From contig DF970675.1 of NCBI GenBank assembly GCA_001270045.2, positions 1 through 64,000 of the forward strand: 64,000 nt of DNA. The letters are read 5' to 3'. The DNA comes from Bacteroidales bacterium 6E (lineage in GTDB: Bacteria > Bacteroidota > Bacteroidia > Bacteroidales > Prolixibacteraceae). Of this stretch, positions 15,145 to 24,784 are shown piece after piece; position 1 is the stretch's first letter, and every line of letters starts with the position of its first letter. The position numbers were made by a program, and so were the translations under genes. The notes below the pieces were generated by a model. The model saw nothing but the letters and a program-made list of their open reading frames with translations, was not told where the DNA came from and did not search any database.

Positions 15145-17946
15145 ATGTCACAAATCGCGGTTTCCCCAAACATCGAAATCAAAGGCGCAAGAGTACACAA
15201 CCTAAAGAATATCAACACTTTAATACCAAGAAACAAATTTGTGGTCGTGACTGGTGTGTCAGGATCCGGCAAATCATCCCTTGCATTCGACACCTTATTT
15301 GCTGAAGGCCAGAGGCGTTACGTTGAGAGTTTGTCGGCATATGCACGTCAGTTTTTGGGCAGGATCGATAAGCCGGATGTCGATTTTATCAAAGGAATCC
15401 CACCGGCCATTGCCATCGAGCAAAAGGTCACGACCCGAAATCCGCGCTCCACGGTGGGCACTTCCACCGAGATCTATGACTATATCAAGTTGTTGTATGC
15501 CAGGATCGGCAAAACGATCTCGCCGGTTTCGGGCCGGGAGGTCACCCGGCATTCGGTGACCGATGTGGTCGACTATATGCTGACCCATCCGCAGGGCACC
15601 CGCATGGTCATAGCCGCACCACTGGTGGCCCGTAACGGACGCTCCTTGCTCGAAGAGGCCGGATTACTCCTGCAACAGGGTTTCTCAAGGCTTGAAATCA
15701 ACAATGAGGTTTTCAGGATTGACCAGTTGATTGCCGACAATACCGCCATCTCCTGCGAAGGTACCTGTCATCTTGTGGTCGACCGTATCCAGGTCAGCGA
15801 CGATGAAGATGCCATCAACCGGATGTCGGACTCTGTACAGACGGCCTTTTTCGAAGGCAATGGCAGTTGCATCATCAAGGTGCATTGCGAAGGCCAGGTT
15901 TTTGAGCAACAGTTTTCAAACCGGTTCGAGGAGAATGGCCTTATCTTCGAGGAGCCCACGGAACACATGTTTAGCTTCAACAACCCGGTGGGAGCCTGTC
16001 CGCTTTGCGAAGGCTACGGCAAGGTGATCGGCATCGACGAGGACCTGGTGGTCCCCAATAAATCTTTGTCGGTTTATCAGGAAGCGATTGCCTGCTGGAA
16101 GGGCGAGAAAATGAAGGAATGGCGTGACCGGCTGGTACTGAATGCCTCAAAATTCAACTTCCCGATCCATAAACCATATTACGAACTGTCTGAAGAACAG
16201 CGTGAACTGATCTGGAAGGGGAACCGTTGGTTCAACGGCCTCCATGAATTTTTCAAGCACCTCGAGGAACAATCCTACAAAATACAGTACCGCGTGATGC
16301 TTTCCCGCTACCGCGGAAAAACAATTTGTCCTGAATGCCGGGGCAGCCGGTTGAAGAAGGAGGCTGGCTATGTTAAAATAGGCGGACGGTCGGTACAGGA
16401 ACTGGTATTGATGCCGGTCTCTGACCTCCGTGTGTTCTTTAACGGACTGTCGCTCAACCAACACGACGAGAAGGTGGCACGCAGGCTCCTGACCGAAATC
16501 AGGCACCGCCTTGGCTTCCTCTGTGAGGTTGGACTGGGCTACCTTACCCTGAACCGGTTGTCATCGTCCCTTTCGGGGGGTGAATCCCAGCGCATCAATC
16601 TATCCACCTCCCTGGGCAGCAGCCTGGTAGGGTCCATCTATATCCTTGATGAACCCAGCATAGGGTTGCACAGTCGCGATACCCAACGGCTGATCGGGGT
16701 ACTGCAGAAACTCAGGAAACTGGGCAATACGGTCCTGGTGGTCGAACACGACGAGGATATCATGAAGGCTGCCGACCATATCATCGACATGGGTCCGCAT
16801 GCAGGACGACTGGGTGGCGAAATCGTCTTCGAGGGAAACCACGGCCAGCTGAAGGATAGTGCCGACAGCCTCACTGCCGATTACCTCACCGGCCGCAAGG
16901 AGATCACGGTTCCCGGATACCGCCGCCAGTGGCGCAATTACATCGAGGTGGTGGGAGCGCGTGAAAACAACCTGAAAAACCTGAAGGTGAAATTCCCGCT
17001 CAACACCATCACCGCCGTGACGGGGGTGAGCGGTTCGGGAAAATCATCGCTGGTCACGAAAATCCTGTATCCCGGACTGGCAAAAATGCTGGGAGGTTAC
17101 GGTGAGCGCACCGGACAACATGATGCCTTATTGGGTGACACCCACTTGGTCACAGCCATCGAGTTTGTCGACCAGAACCCCATCGGGAAAAGTTCCCGCT
17201 CCAATCCGGTCACTTACCTGAAGGCATACGACGAAATCCGCAAGCTCTTTGCCGACCAGCCAGGGTCCAAATACCAGGGATTCGGCCCATCGCACTTTTC
17301 GTTCAACGTCGACGGTGGCCGTTGTGAAGAGTGCCAGGGCGAAGGCACCATCAAGGTGGAGATGCAGTTCCTGGCCGACGTATATCTGGTGTGTGAAAGT
17401 TGTGGCGGAAAACGGTTCAAGGAGGAAATTTTGGAAGTGAAGTACAAGGACCTCAACATAAACGACATTCTCGAACTGACCGTCGACCAGGCCATCGAGC
17501 TGTTTCAAAAGGGAAAATCATCGACCGAAAAGAAGATTGTCAAAAAACTGCAGCCATTGCAGGACGTTGGATTGGGATATGTGCATCTGGGACAGTCGAG
17601 CAGCACTTTGTCGGGCGGCGAAAGCCAGCGGGTCAAGCTTGCCTCCTTTCTGGCCAAAGAGAAGGACACCCCTACCCTTTTCATTTTTGACGAGCCTACC
17701 ACCGGACTGCATTTCCACGATATCCGCAAGCTCCTGGATTCTTTTAATGCACTCATGGAACGCGGACACTCAATAGTGGTCATCGAGCACAACCTCGACG
17801 TGATCAAGTCGGCCGACTGGGTCATCGACCTGGGTCCCGAGGGCGGCGACAAAGGCGGGTATGTCATTTTCGCAGGTACCCCTGAAAATCTTGTTAAGGT
17901 AGAGGGTTCCTATACAGGGCTCGCCCTGAAGGACAAGCTCAAGTAG
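15145..17946 (+). CDS. uvrA: Excinuclease ABC subunit A
   Basis: A 933-residue UvrA, normal for the family (about 940). It is the damage-sensing ATPase of nucleotide excision repair and loads UvrB at lesions. Two ABC modules are seen, with Walker A GVSGSGKSS near residues 37-45 and again near 633, and two LSGGESQR signatures (near 480 and 825). Zinc-binding cysteines are at CPLCEGYG (about 285), CPECRGS (about 395) and CEECQGEG plus CESCGGKR (about 730-755), the last being the zinc finger that binds DNA. The frame is intact and the start agrees with the family's N-terminal INIKGARVHNLKN-like opening. Convergent with the MATE gene (46-nt gap). Confidence 0.98.
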   Translation: MSQIAVSPNIEIKGARVHNLKNINTLIPRNKFVVVTGVSGSGKSSLAFDTLFAEGQRRYVESLSAYARQFLGRIDKPDVDFIKGIPPAIAIEQKVTTRNPRSTVGTSTEIYDYIKLLYARIGKTISPVSGREVTRHSVTDVVDYMLTHPQGTRMVIAAPLVARNGRSLLEEAGLLLQQGFSRLEINNEVFRIDQLIADNTAISCEGTCHLVVDRIQVSDDEDAINRMSDSVQTAFFEGNGSCIIKVHCEGQVFEQQFSNRFEENGLIFEEPTEHMFSFNNPVGACPLCEGYGKVIGIDEDLVVPNKSLSVYQEAIACWKGEKMKEWRDRLVLNASKFNFPIHKPYYELSEEQRELIWKGNRWFNGLHEFFKHLEEQSYKIQYRVMLSRYRGKTICPECRGSRLKKEAGYVKIGGRSVQELVLMPVSDLRVFFNGLSLNQHDEKVARRLLTEIRHRLGFLCEVGLGYLTLNRLSSSLSGGESQRINLSTSLGSSLVGSIYILDEPSIGLHSRDTQRLIGVLQKLRKLGNTVLVVEHDEDIMKAADHIIDMGPHAGRLGGEIVFEGNHGQLKDSADSLTADYLTGRKEITVPGYRRQWRNYIEVVGARENNLKNLKVKFPLNTITAVTGVSGSGKSSLVTKILYPGLAKMLGGYGERTGQHDALLGDTHLVTAIEFVDQNPIGKSSRSNPVTYLKAYDEIRKLFADQPGSKYQGFGPSHFSFNVDGGRCEECQGEGTIKVEMQFLADVYLVCESCGGKRFKEEILEVKYKDLNINDILELTVDQAIELFQKGKSSTEKKIVKKLQPLQDVGLGYVHLGQSSSTLSGGESQRVKLASFLAKEKDTPTLFIFDEPTTGLHFHDIRKLLDSFNALMERGHSIVVIEHNLDVIKSADWVIDLGPEGGDKGGYVIFAGTPENLVKVEGSYTGLALKDKLK

Positions 17947-17992
17947 CTTATCGGGGATAATCCTTCAGCTTGTAGCTGGCCGCAGGCCAGAT

Positions 17993-19357
17993 CTATGACG
18001 AGAGACTGTCCAGCCTCCGCCATTCCCTGACGAGGAAAACCGCCACGATCATGGAGGAAACCGTATCGGCAATCGGGAAAGAAGCCCAGATCCCGTTCAG
18101 GCCATAGGTACCGGGAAGGAATATCAGCAAGGGAAGCAGTACCAGCACCTGCCTGAGCAATGTAAGAAACATCGAGATTTTGGCCTTGCCCACCGACTGG
18201 AAGAAGTTTCCGGCCACCACCTGGAACCCGACGACCGGCCAGGCAAGGATATAGATACGCAGTCCCTGTATGGTCAGGTCATACAGCTCGGCACTGTCGC
18301 GGTTAAACAATAACACGATCACACCAGGCATGGCCTCAATCAGGATAAACGACGAAACCGCAATGATGGAGGCCGAGATCAGCGAATAGCGCAGGGCGTC
18401 CTTCACCCGGTCGGCAGCCCTGGCCCCAAAGTTAAACCCGATGATGGGCTGCGATGCCATATTGATGGCCACGATGGTCATGATCACAAGGGTTCCCACA
18501 GAGTTGATGATTCCCATGGCCCCAACGGCCAGATCGCCGCCGTATTCTATCAGCCGCTTGTTGAGCAGTCCCTGAACGCCACTACCGGCAATTTGCATGG
18601 CAAAAGGGGCCATCCCGATGGCGGTGATCTCACCAAGGATCGGCCAGTCGACATTCAGGTTACTTCGGCGTAATTTGATGACCGACTTGCTTCCCCTGAA
18701 ATGGCGAAGAACCCAAACGGTCAGAACAATCATGGAGATGACGGTTGCCCAGGCGGCTCCCTTGACACCCATGCCAAACCCGAAGATAAATATCGGGTCA
18801 AGGACCAGGTTGGTGCCGGCACTGATCAGCATCGAATACATGGCTGTCCGCACACTCCCCTCTGAACGGATGATATTGTTGAGTGAAAATCCTACCACCT
18901 GGAAAACCACCCCAAGCAGGATGATATCAAGATAGTCGTTTGCATATTGAAATGTCTGCTCAGTCGCGCCAAAAGCCCTGAGCATGGGATTCTTGACAAG
19001 GAAACCGGTGATCATGATGATGACCGAAACCACCAGCATCATCACGAAACTGGTGCCCAGGATTTTCTCCGCCCGGGGAAGGTCGCGCCGTCCCAAATTG
19101 ATCGACACCAGCACACCCCCACCAATCCCGATGAGCATGCCAAATCCCATCATGATGAGCATCACGGGGAAAATGACCGAGATCCCGGAAAGTGCTTCAG
19201 CACCCACGCCCTGGCCAATGAAGATCCTGTCAACAATGTTATATAACGCGTTGACAAACACCCCGATAAATGCCGGTACAAAGTACCTCAGCATTAACCG
19301 TCCCACATCCGCTTCTGCCAGTTCTCCGGTTCTCTTCATATGCAAAAAGAGGGACAA
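17993..19357 (-). CDS. MATE family efflux transporter
   Basis: A 454-residue inner-membrane antiporter with twelve predicted helices arranged as two six-helix halves (about 20-215 and 235-440). The first half opens with a Y-N-I-V-D-R-I-F-I-G-Q-G-V-G run (about 40-53), the hallmark of the NorM/DinF-like MATE group. The PIIGFNFGARAADRVKDALR segment in the second half is the conserved repeat of the same kind. Such pumps exchange Na+ or H+ for cationic drugs or metabolites. The specific substrate is unknown. It is convergent with uvrA and divergent from the HEAT-like gene. Confidence 0.92.
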   Translation of the reverse strand: MSLFLHMKRTGELAEADVGRLMLRYFVPAFIGVFVNALYNIVDRIFIGQGVGAEALSGISVIFPVMLIMMGFGMLIGIGGGVLVSINLGRRDLPRAEKILGTSFVMMLVVSVIIMITGFLVKNPMLRAFGATEQTFQYANDYLDIILLGVVFQVVGFSLNNIIRSEGSVRTAMYSMLISAGTNLVLDPIFIFGFGMGVKGAAWATVISMIVLTVWVLRHFRGSKSVIKLRRSNLNVDWPILGEITAIGMAPFAMQIAGSGVQGLLNKRLIEYGGDLAVGAMGIINSVGTLVIMTIVAINMASQPIIGFNFGARAADRVKDALRYSLISASIIAVSSFILIEAMPGVIVLLFNRDSAELYDLTIQGLRIYILAWPVVGFQVVAGNFFQSVGKAKISMFLTLLRQVLVLLPLLIFLPGTYGLNGIWASFPIADTVSSMIVAVFLVREWRRLDSLSS

Positions 19358-19443
19358 AGTTAATATTTGAAGCTCAGAGCGATGGAATTTTTTACTTTTA
19401 CATGGTTTTTTATCCTAAAATCCAACATTCAAATAACAGTGCC

Positions 19444-19947
19444 ATGACAAAGAAAACAGATCCGGCAGTGCTCATGCAACTGATGTCGCCCAACCAGGAA
19501 GTGGTTTTGCAAGCCCTGCAAGGTCTCCGAAGCACCGGATCACCGGTTTACATTCCCATTCTTGCCGAAATGTTGCTGACAGGCATCGGGCCGGAGATCA
19601 GAAACGGCATCCTGGCATTATTGGGTGACCTGAAGGAGAAGGAATCGGCCCATGTATTGGTCGAGACTATCCAAAACGACCACTTTTTGCCGGTCCGTAA
19701 AGAGCTCATTGCCGCCTGCTGGCAAAACGGTCTCGATTATTCACCGTGGCTGTCGCAGTTCGTCGATTGGGTGATCAAAAATGAGATGGAGATCGCCTTT
19801 GAGGCATTTACCGTGATCGAAAACCTCGAAAATTTCCCCGAAACCGATATCCGCGAAGCTGAAATCCGGAAAATCAACCAGGCATTACAGGAAGCCGACC
19901 AGGTAAAGGCATATCTTTTGAAAGAACTCCGCGGTATAATTGCCTGA
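19444..19947 (+). CDS. HEAT-repeat-like cytoplasmic protein
   Basis: A 167-residue all-alpha protein. The first 70 residues form two HEAT/armadillo-like pairs: SPNQEVVLQALQGLRSTGSP, then PEIRNGILALLGDLKEKESA, then a third around PVRKELIAACWQNG. The remainder is acidic and helical. No catalytic motif or signal peptide. It resembles short Bacteroidota HEAT-repeat proteins found beside T9SS genes, with unknown function. I chose ATG at 19444, the first after a TACTTTTA -7-like box near 19391; the reading frame is open further upstream but that part has no coding look. It ends 46 nt before the PorP/SprF start. Confidence 0.75.
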   Translation: MTKKTDPAVLMQLMSPNQEVVLQALQGLRSTGSPVYIPILAEMLLTGIGPEIRNGILALLGDLKEKESAHVLVETIQNDHFLPVRKELIAACWQNGLDYSPWLSQFVDWVIKNEMEIAFEAFTVIENLENFPETDIREAEIRKINQALQEADQVKAYLLKELRGIIA

Positions 19948-19993
19948 CCTCCCGGGGATTTTTATCTTTACCAGCCAAATTACAAAAATCAGT

Positions 19994-20983
19994 ATGTCCC
20001 GATTCAGGTCCTTTTCCTTTTTGTTCCTCCTCAGCCTTTTCGCATGGAATGTTGCGGGACAGGATGCTGAATTTTCGCAATTCTATGCCAATCCCCTGTA
20101 TATCAATCCTGCGCTTGCCGGCACCTCCGAACTGGGACGCATGGCTGTCAACTACCGCAGCCAGTGGCCGCAAAACGGGGTAACCTACACCACCTATTCG
20201 GTTTCATTCGACCACTATTCCGAGCGGTATCGCACCGGCTGGGGCATCCAGATGCTGCACGACCGGCAACTCAACGACATCATCCGGCAGAATGCCGCCA
20301 CCCTTCAATACTCGTATCACATCAAGGCCGGCGACTGGTCACACATTTCGGCTGGAATCCAGGCTGGAATCACACGAAAACAATTCAATCCGGCTAACCT
20401 GGTCTTCCCTTCCATGATCGACCAGCTGACCGGTGGCATGTCGGGAGTGCTGCCCGGGGATCTCGAGGCAACCTCCAAAACCTATGCCGACCTCGGTGCC
20501 GGGGTTTTGTTCAGGCACAACGACGTGTTCGGGGGCTTCAGCCTGCACCACCTCAACCAACCCGATGAATCCATCATCCAGGGCGACCAGGAGGGAAACC
20601 TTCCTGTCAAATTTACCGGACATGCCGGTGCCAGGCTCTTCCGGCTGAAAAGGGGTTTGTTTTCAAGGGAATTCATGGTTTCTCCCAACATGATATATCG
20701 CCAACAAGGTAGCTTCAAGCAGATGAACCTGGGAGTGTACCTCATCGACAGGGCTTTTCTGGTGGGGGGATGGTTCAGGCATAACCTCGATGTCAGGCCG
20801 GATGCCCTGATCTTCCTGGCGGGAATCTCCAACCAGCATTTCCAGTTCGGGTACAGCTTTGATTATACATTGTCCGGATTGACCAACTACAGCTATGGGT
20901 CGCATGAGATTTCGCTGACGTTTTATTTCGGCCGACTGGAAGGGTGGCCCGATTCGAACCGGTTGCTCATCCCGGCCATTTGA
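19994..20983 (+). CDS. PorP/SprF family type IX secretion membrane protein
   Basis: About 329 residues. A signal peptide (about 1-20) is followed by AEFSQFYANPLYINPALAGT, the diagnostic start of PorP/SprF proteins. The rest is beta-strand-rich with alternating aromatic residues, ending in an FYFG strand, as in an outer-membrane barrel. PorP/SprF proteins pair with one T9SS substrate carrying a type B C-terminal domain and help it to the surface. A TATCTTTA box precedes it (about 19969-19976). It converges with only 7 nt between stops on the gene for a type B-domain lectin/PKD protein, the obvious candidate substrate. Confidence 0.93.
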   Translation: MSRFRSFSFLFLLSLFAWNVAGQDAEFSQFYANPLYINPALAGTSELGRMAVNYRSQWPQNGVTYTTYSVSFDHYSERYRTGWGIQMLHDRQLNDIIRQNAATLQYSYHIKAGDWSHISAGIQAGITRKQFNPANLVFPSMIDQLTGGMSGVLPGDLEATSKTYADLGAGVLFRHNDVFGGFSLHHLNQPDESIIQGDQEGNLPVKFTGHAGARLFRLKRGLFSREFMVSPNMIYRQQGSFKQMNLGVYLIDRAFLVGGWFRHNLDVRPDALIFLAGISNQHFQFGYSFDYTLSGLTNYSYGSHEISLTFYFGRLEGWPDSNRLLIPAI

Positions 20984-20990
20984 CACGCTT

Positions 20991-23666
20991 TCAGAAGAGC
21001 AGTGTCACATTGCCCTGCTGCTCATGCTTTTCTTCCCGAAGGTCAAAATAGGCAACGGTCCAGACATACACCCCGGCAGGGGCGAAATTTCCGCTTGCCA
21101 TCCGGCCATCCCAGCCTTCACTGGGGATACGGCTTTCAAAAATCACCTCTCCCCATCGGTTGTAGATTGTCAGCCGGTAGCCTGTTTCCAGCACTCCATC
21201 GGCATTCACCGTGAACCGCTGGTCCTCGGGCAACTGACTGTTCGGCGAAAAGGCGTTCGGCGGATAAAGTTTGTCAAATGCGACCACCACGGAAGCCTGG
21301 GCTGTATCGGTGCATCCGTATTCAGTGGCTGTCACCAGCGACACATCATAAATACCAAGATGATCATACCGGTGTGTCGGATGTTCATCGGAAACCAACC
21401 CGGATCCATCACCAAAATCCCATAGATAGTCGGCACCATAAAGGCTCTCATTCCTGAAACTGAACTCCGGATTGGTAATCAGGGCATATTCGGGTGTTTG
21501 GAAAAAACCGGCAACAGGTGCCGTAAATACGGAAACCACCGAAGGTATCAGCGCTTCATTTTCGCACCCTTTATTGTCGGAAACGGTCAGCCTGACATCA
21601 TATACCAGCGTCTCCCCTGTTCGGTTTGGATAGGTATGGGAAGTATTCCGCTCACTGGATCGTTGTCCATCCCCAAAATCCCAAAGGTACCCGGTGATGG
21701 TCGATCCGGGATTCGCCGAAAAGGAAGCTTGTAATGGGGAACAGCCCTCCTGGTATGGAGCATCGAACGACATCTCGGGCTTTACCTTGATGTTTACAGG
21801 TGTCGACTGGGAAATGCATCCCCATTCGTTTACCCGTAGAAAGACCGAACGCTGGAGATTTTCACCATGTCCCAGCGGGATGGTATCCGATTCCAGATTC
21901 ATGCCGGACGAATAAAGCGTATCCGACGAAAACCATTCGAAAAGGGCATTGTCGTAACGGTCGCCCTCATATTGCACCTGCAGGTTATAACCATAACAGG
22001 AGCCTGAGTCGATGTTGAATTCCGATGTTGGCTGATGCCTGATGGACAAGAAGAATGCGGTATCGAACGCACAGCCGTCATCGTTGACCATGTCGAGTTT
22101 CAAACCATACCTGCCCCACTGGTTTACGGTGACCTCGGGATTCAGTCCGGTCTCCCCGGAAATGGTGAGCCCTGTCTGGTTGCCGGTTATTACATGGGTC
22201 CCCTCCGAAATTTTCAGGGGCACGACTTTCTTCATAACACCGCACACCAGGGTATCGGCAGGATCAATCACCACATCGGGCATCCGGCTTTCAAAAACCG
22301 TTGCCGTGGATTTCACCTGGCATTTTGGATTGGTGATCGTGACGTCAAAGGTACCGGGCTGCGAGACGTTAATGGTCTGGGAAGTTGCACCATTGTTCCA
22401 GCGATAACTGTCATGTTTGCCGGGATCCAGGACCAGCGTGGCACCCTGACAAAGTGCATATGAGGCTTCCAGCTCACTGACCGGCAGGGGATTTACCGTC
22501 ACCGTGAAAGTTCGCTGGGTCGGACAGGCACCCTGGTAGGTACCTGTCACCTGATATGCGGTGGTCTGGTTCGGATTCACTGTTGGTGAAGGCTCGGTCA
22601 CCGAAGATATCTTATCGTTGGGGGTCCATTGGTAGTCATAAATTGATCTCCCCTCCGGATTTAGCTGTACCGACCCACCCTCACAAATTTCCAGATCAAG
22701 GTCGTCCGAAAACGCCACTTTTTGTATTGACACCATCTGGTGAGCCATCAGGTTGATTTCCGGATCCCCGGGCATGCCCCCAAACTCCACGATATATCCC
22801 TGGGAGTAGTAGGTAGGAAGGGAAGGACCCTCGCTTGTATTTTGCAGATCGTTCCAGGTTCGGGGATTGACGTTCGAATTGTTCATGTGGGCATAATCCT
22901 CATCAATGCCATTTCCTTTATTGACGTTGTTGGGCTCCCCGGAATTCCAGTTGCTATACATGCCATTGACCGGACGACCTGAGGCGTTTCCCTGCCAGAA
23001 CTGTTGTCCGGCCTCCGGACCGGTGACCCACTTCCAGACCCCTTCGGCTTCGGCATCGCTGGCCCCGATCCATCCAACCCCCAGCGTCTTGTTCCAGATA
23101 AACTCATTTTCAATGCCCGACGTAATCGTGACAAGATATCCCTGCAATCCGTTGTATGTCATCGCTGCGGCAGCATCCCTGGCCTGTGTCCAGTAAATAC
23201 CCCGTTGGCTGATGAATTTATAAAAGTGTTTGGTATGATGCAGGTAATCGGCATCACTCAGGGTCACCACGATTTCCCGATTACCGACTGTGGGCACCTG
23301 GGCATTGTTGACGTAAAAGACATTGCGGACCGCCTCCTGGTAGGCAGCGGCAGTGGCGTTACCGGTAAATACCAACACACCGAGATCGTCATTCCAGCTT
23401 GACTGGATGGCAGGATTACTCCCTTTATATATGAGCTTGTCCTCCCCTTTCCGGTAATTCGAAATGGAAACCTTGATCCCATCGTTAGGTTGGTTAAAGT
23501 CCCTGCCACTGATGGCTATGGCATTACCAATCCGGACTTCTCCCTCACAGTAAGGGATTTCGGCAGGATTTTCCGGCACATTCCTGATTTCCAGACTGGC
23601 ATCATCGGCATACGCTGTTTGGAAAAGCACGAAACACAACACAAACAGCGTCAGTCTGGCTATCAC
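20991..23666 (-). CDS. T9SS-exported C-type-lectin/PKD protein with type B (CHU_C) sorting domain
   Basis: An 891-residue surface or secreted protein. Signal peptide about 1-20. A C-type-lectin-like domain (about 150-300) contains the WIGASD, EGVWKWVTG and NSGEPNN motifs. Ig-like segments follow (about 315-640), then PKD domains with YLWDFGDG (about 655-800). The last 85 residues form the gliding-motility-associated C-terminal domain, with NAFSPNSQLPED, YNRWGEVIFES and APAGVYVW, which directs export by the type IX system. The lectin domain suggests carbohydrate or glycoprotein binding. Probably the dedicated cargo of the neighbouring PorP/SprF protein, though the two are convergent rather than co-transcribed. 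Confidence 0.93.
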   Translation of the reverse strand: MIARLTLFVLCFVLFQTAYADDASLEIRNVPENPAEIPYCEGEVRIGNAIAISGRDFNQPNDGIKVSISNYRKGEDKLIYKGSNPAIQSSWNDDLGVLVFTGNATAAAYQEAVRNVFYVNNAQVPTVGNREIVVTLSDADYLHHTKHFYKFISQRGIYWTQARDAAAAMTYNGLQGYLVTITSGIENEFIWNKTLGVGWIGASDAEAEGVWKWVTGPEAGQQFWQGNASGRPVNGMYSNWNSGEPNNVNKGNGIDEDYAHMNNSNVNPRTWNDLQNTSEGPSLPTYYSQGYIVEFGGMPGDPEINLMAHQMVSIQKVAFSDDLDLEICEGGSVQLNPEGRSIYDYQWTPNDKISSVTEPSPTVNPNQTTAYQVTGTYQGACPTQRTFTVTVNPLPVSELEASYALCQGATLVLDPGKHDSYRWNNGATSQTINVSQPGTFDVTITNPKCQVKSTATVFESRMPDVVIDPADTLVCGVMKKVVPLKISEGTHVITGNQTGLTISGETGLNPEVTVNQWGRYGLKLDMVNDDGCAFDTAFFLSIRHQPTSEFNIDSGSCYGYNLQVQYEGDRYDNALFEWFSSDTLYSSGMNLESDTIPLGHGENLQRSVFLRVNEWGCISQSTPVNIKVKPEMSFDAPYQEGCSPLQASFSANPGSTITGYLWDFGDGQRSSERNTSHTYPNRTGETLVYDVRLTVSDNKGCENEALIPSVVSVFTAPVAGFFQTPEYALITNPEFSFRNESLYGADYLWDFGDGSGLVSDEHPTHRYDHLGIYDVSLVTATEYGCTDTAQASVVVAFDKLYPPNAFSPNSQLPEDQRFTVNADGVLETGYRLTIYNRWGEVIFESRIPSEGWDGRMASGNFAPAGVYVWTVAYFDLREEKHEQQGNVTLLF

Positions 23667-23682
23667 GGTGTAATTTTTTGTA

Positions 23683-24672
23683 TTAATCCCTCGATGAATA
23701 GTACCTCATGAACTGCGACCGCTCATACATCATGGGGTCATTGAGGTTTTTATAGGATAGCCGTCCCCTGAAGTCGTCAATTTTCCGGAAATTCCATTTA
23801 CGCATGAATGTCCGTAAAAACTCCAGGATTTCAGGAACCACCTGGATCCCGTTCAGGTAAAGGGTTGAGCATAGTTGGGTCACCTGGGCCCCGGCCAGCA
23901 GCTGTTTCACCACGGCCTCGCCGTCATGGATTCCGGTACTTGCCGCGATTTCCATGGTAGGCACCTTCGAGGAAACCAGTCCGGTCCAACGCAGACACCT
24001 GCGCAATTCCTGCGGCGAACTCAGCACCTCGGAGGCAGACAATTCCAGCTTGTCAAGGTTGATATCAGGTTGGTAGAAACGGTTGAACATTACGACGCCT
24101 GCAGCACCGTTCGCCCTCAACTGGTCAACCATGCGAACAATATTGGTAAAATGGTATCCGATTTTCACCGATACCGGTATTTTCACTTTCGACCTGACCT
24201 GCTTCACCACATTGAAGTAAAGCTGTTCCACATCCGTGGCTGTCTGGTTCCGGTTGGTGGGCAGGTAGAAAACATTCAGCTCGATGGCATCGGCACCCGC
24301 CTCTTCAAGATTGGTCGCAAAAGAGGACCATTCGTCCCCGGCAATGCAATTCACGCTGGCGATGATCGGAATTCCGGTCTCCTTTTTGGACTGGCTCACC
24401 AGGTCGGTCAGTTTCGAAATGGAATTGTCACGCAGGTAACTGCGGATATAATCTTCTGCCTCGGGATAATCCATGTTCTGTTCGGCTGAACGCAGCATGG
24501 CTCCCACCTCATTGCTTATCTGTTCCTCAAAGATGGATTTCAACACGACCGCACCGATTCCGGCTTCTTCCAGATCCCTGATCTTGTCGAGTGAACCGGT
24601 GATTCCCGAACTGGCTGCCACCAGCGGGTTTTTCAGTGGTATTCCGAGATAGGTTGTTTCGAGATTTGGCAT
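23683..24672 (-). CDS. Dihydroorotate dehydrogenase-like flavoprotein
   Basis: A 329-residue TIM-barrel protein of the class 1 DHODH superfamily. It begins NLETTYLGIPLKNPLVAASS, the flavin-contacting first strand, and contains the AAGVVMFNRFYQPD segment and an IAASTGIHDGEAVVKQLLAGA phosphate-binding loop near 255-275. The canonical NxSCPN motif of PyrD is replaced by IELNVFYLPTN (about 130-140), so it is unlikely to be the pyrimidine-pathway enzyme. Such paralogues are annotated dihydroorotate dehydrogenase-like and their substrate is unknown. I chose ATG at 24672 because it begins the conserved first strand. Stands 16 nt upstream of the lectin gene on the same strand. Confidence 0.87.
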   Translation of the reverse strand: MPNLETTYLGIPLKNPLVAASSGITGSLDKIRDLEEAGIGAVVLKSIFEEQISNEVGAMLRSAEQNMDYPEAEDYIRSYLRDNSISKLTDLVSQSKKETGIPIIASVNCIAGDEWSSFATNLEEAGADAIELNVFYLPTNRNQTATDVEQLYFNVVKQVRSKVKIPVSVKIGYHFTNIVRMVDQLRANGAAGVVMFNRFYQPDINLDKLELSASEVLSSPQELRRCLRWTGLVSSKVPTMEIAASTGIHDGEAVVKQLLAGAQVTQLCSTLYLNGIQVVPEILEFLRTFMRKWNFRKIDDFRGRLSYKNLNDPMMYERSQFMRYYSSRD

Positions 24673-24709
24673 ATTTTTGGTTTTTTTACAAAGTTGTAAA
24701 TGTACAAAG

Positions 24710-24742
24710 AAATGCGGAATTGCCCTTGGCAATCCCGCATTT
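24710..24742. terminator. Intergenic hairpin ahead of the DHODH-like gene
   Basis: AAATGCGG and ATTGCC pair with GGCAAT and CCGCATTT around a 3-nt loop, with one bulge. It lies between the GH2 stop and the DHODH-like start, so may end GH2 transcription. Confidence 0.5.
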
Positions 24743-24751
24743 CTTGTCTTG

Positions 24752-24784
24752 GTAAAATCATGCGGCTTTGCCGCATGATTTTAC
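24752..24784 (-). terminator. 15-bp perfect hairpin overlapping the GH2 stop codon
   Basis: GTAAAATCATGCGGC (24752-24766) pairs perfectly with 24770-24784 around the triloop TTT. The GH2 stop codon (24783-24781) lies inside the outer stem. Confidence 0.7.
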
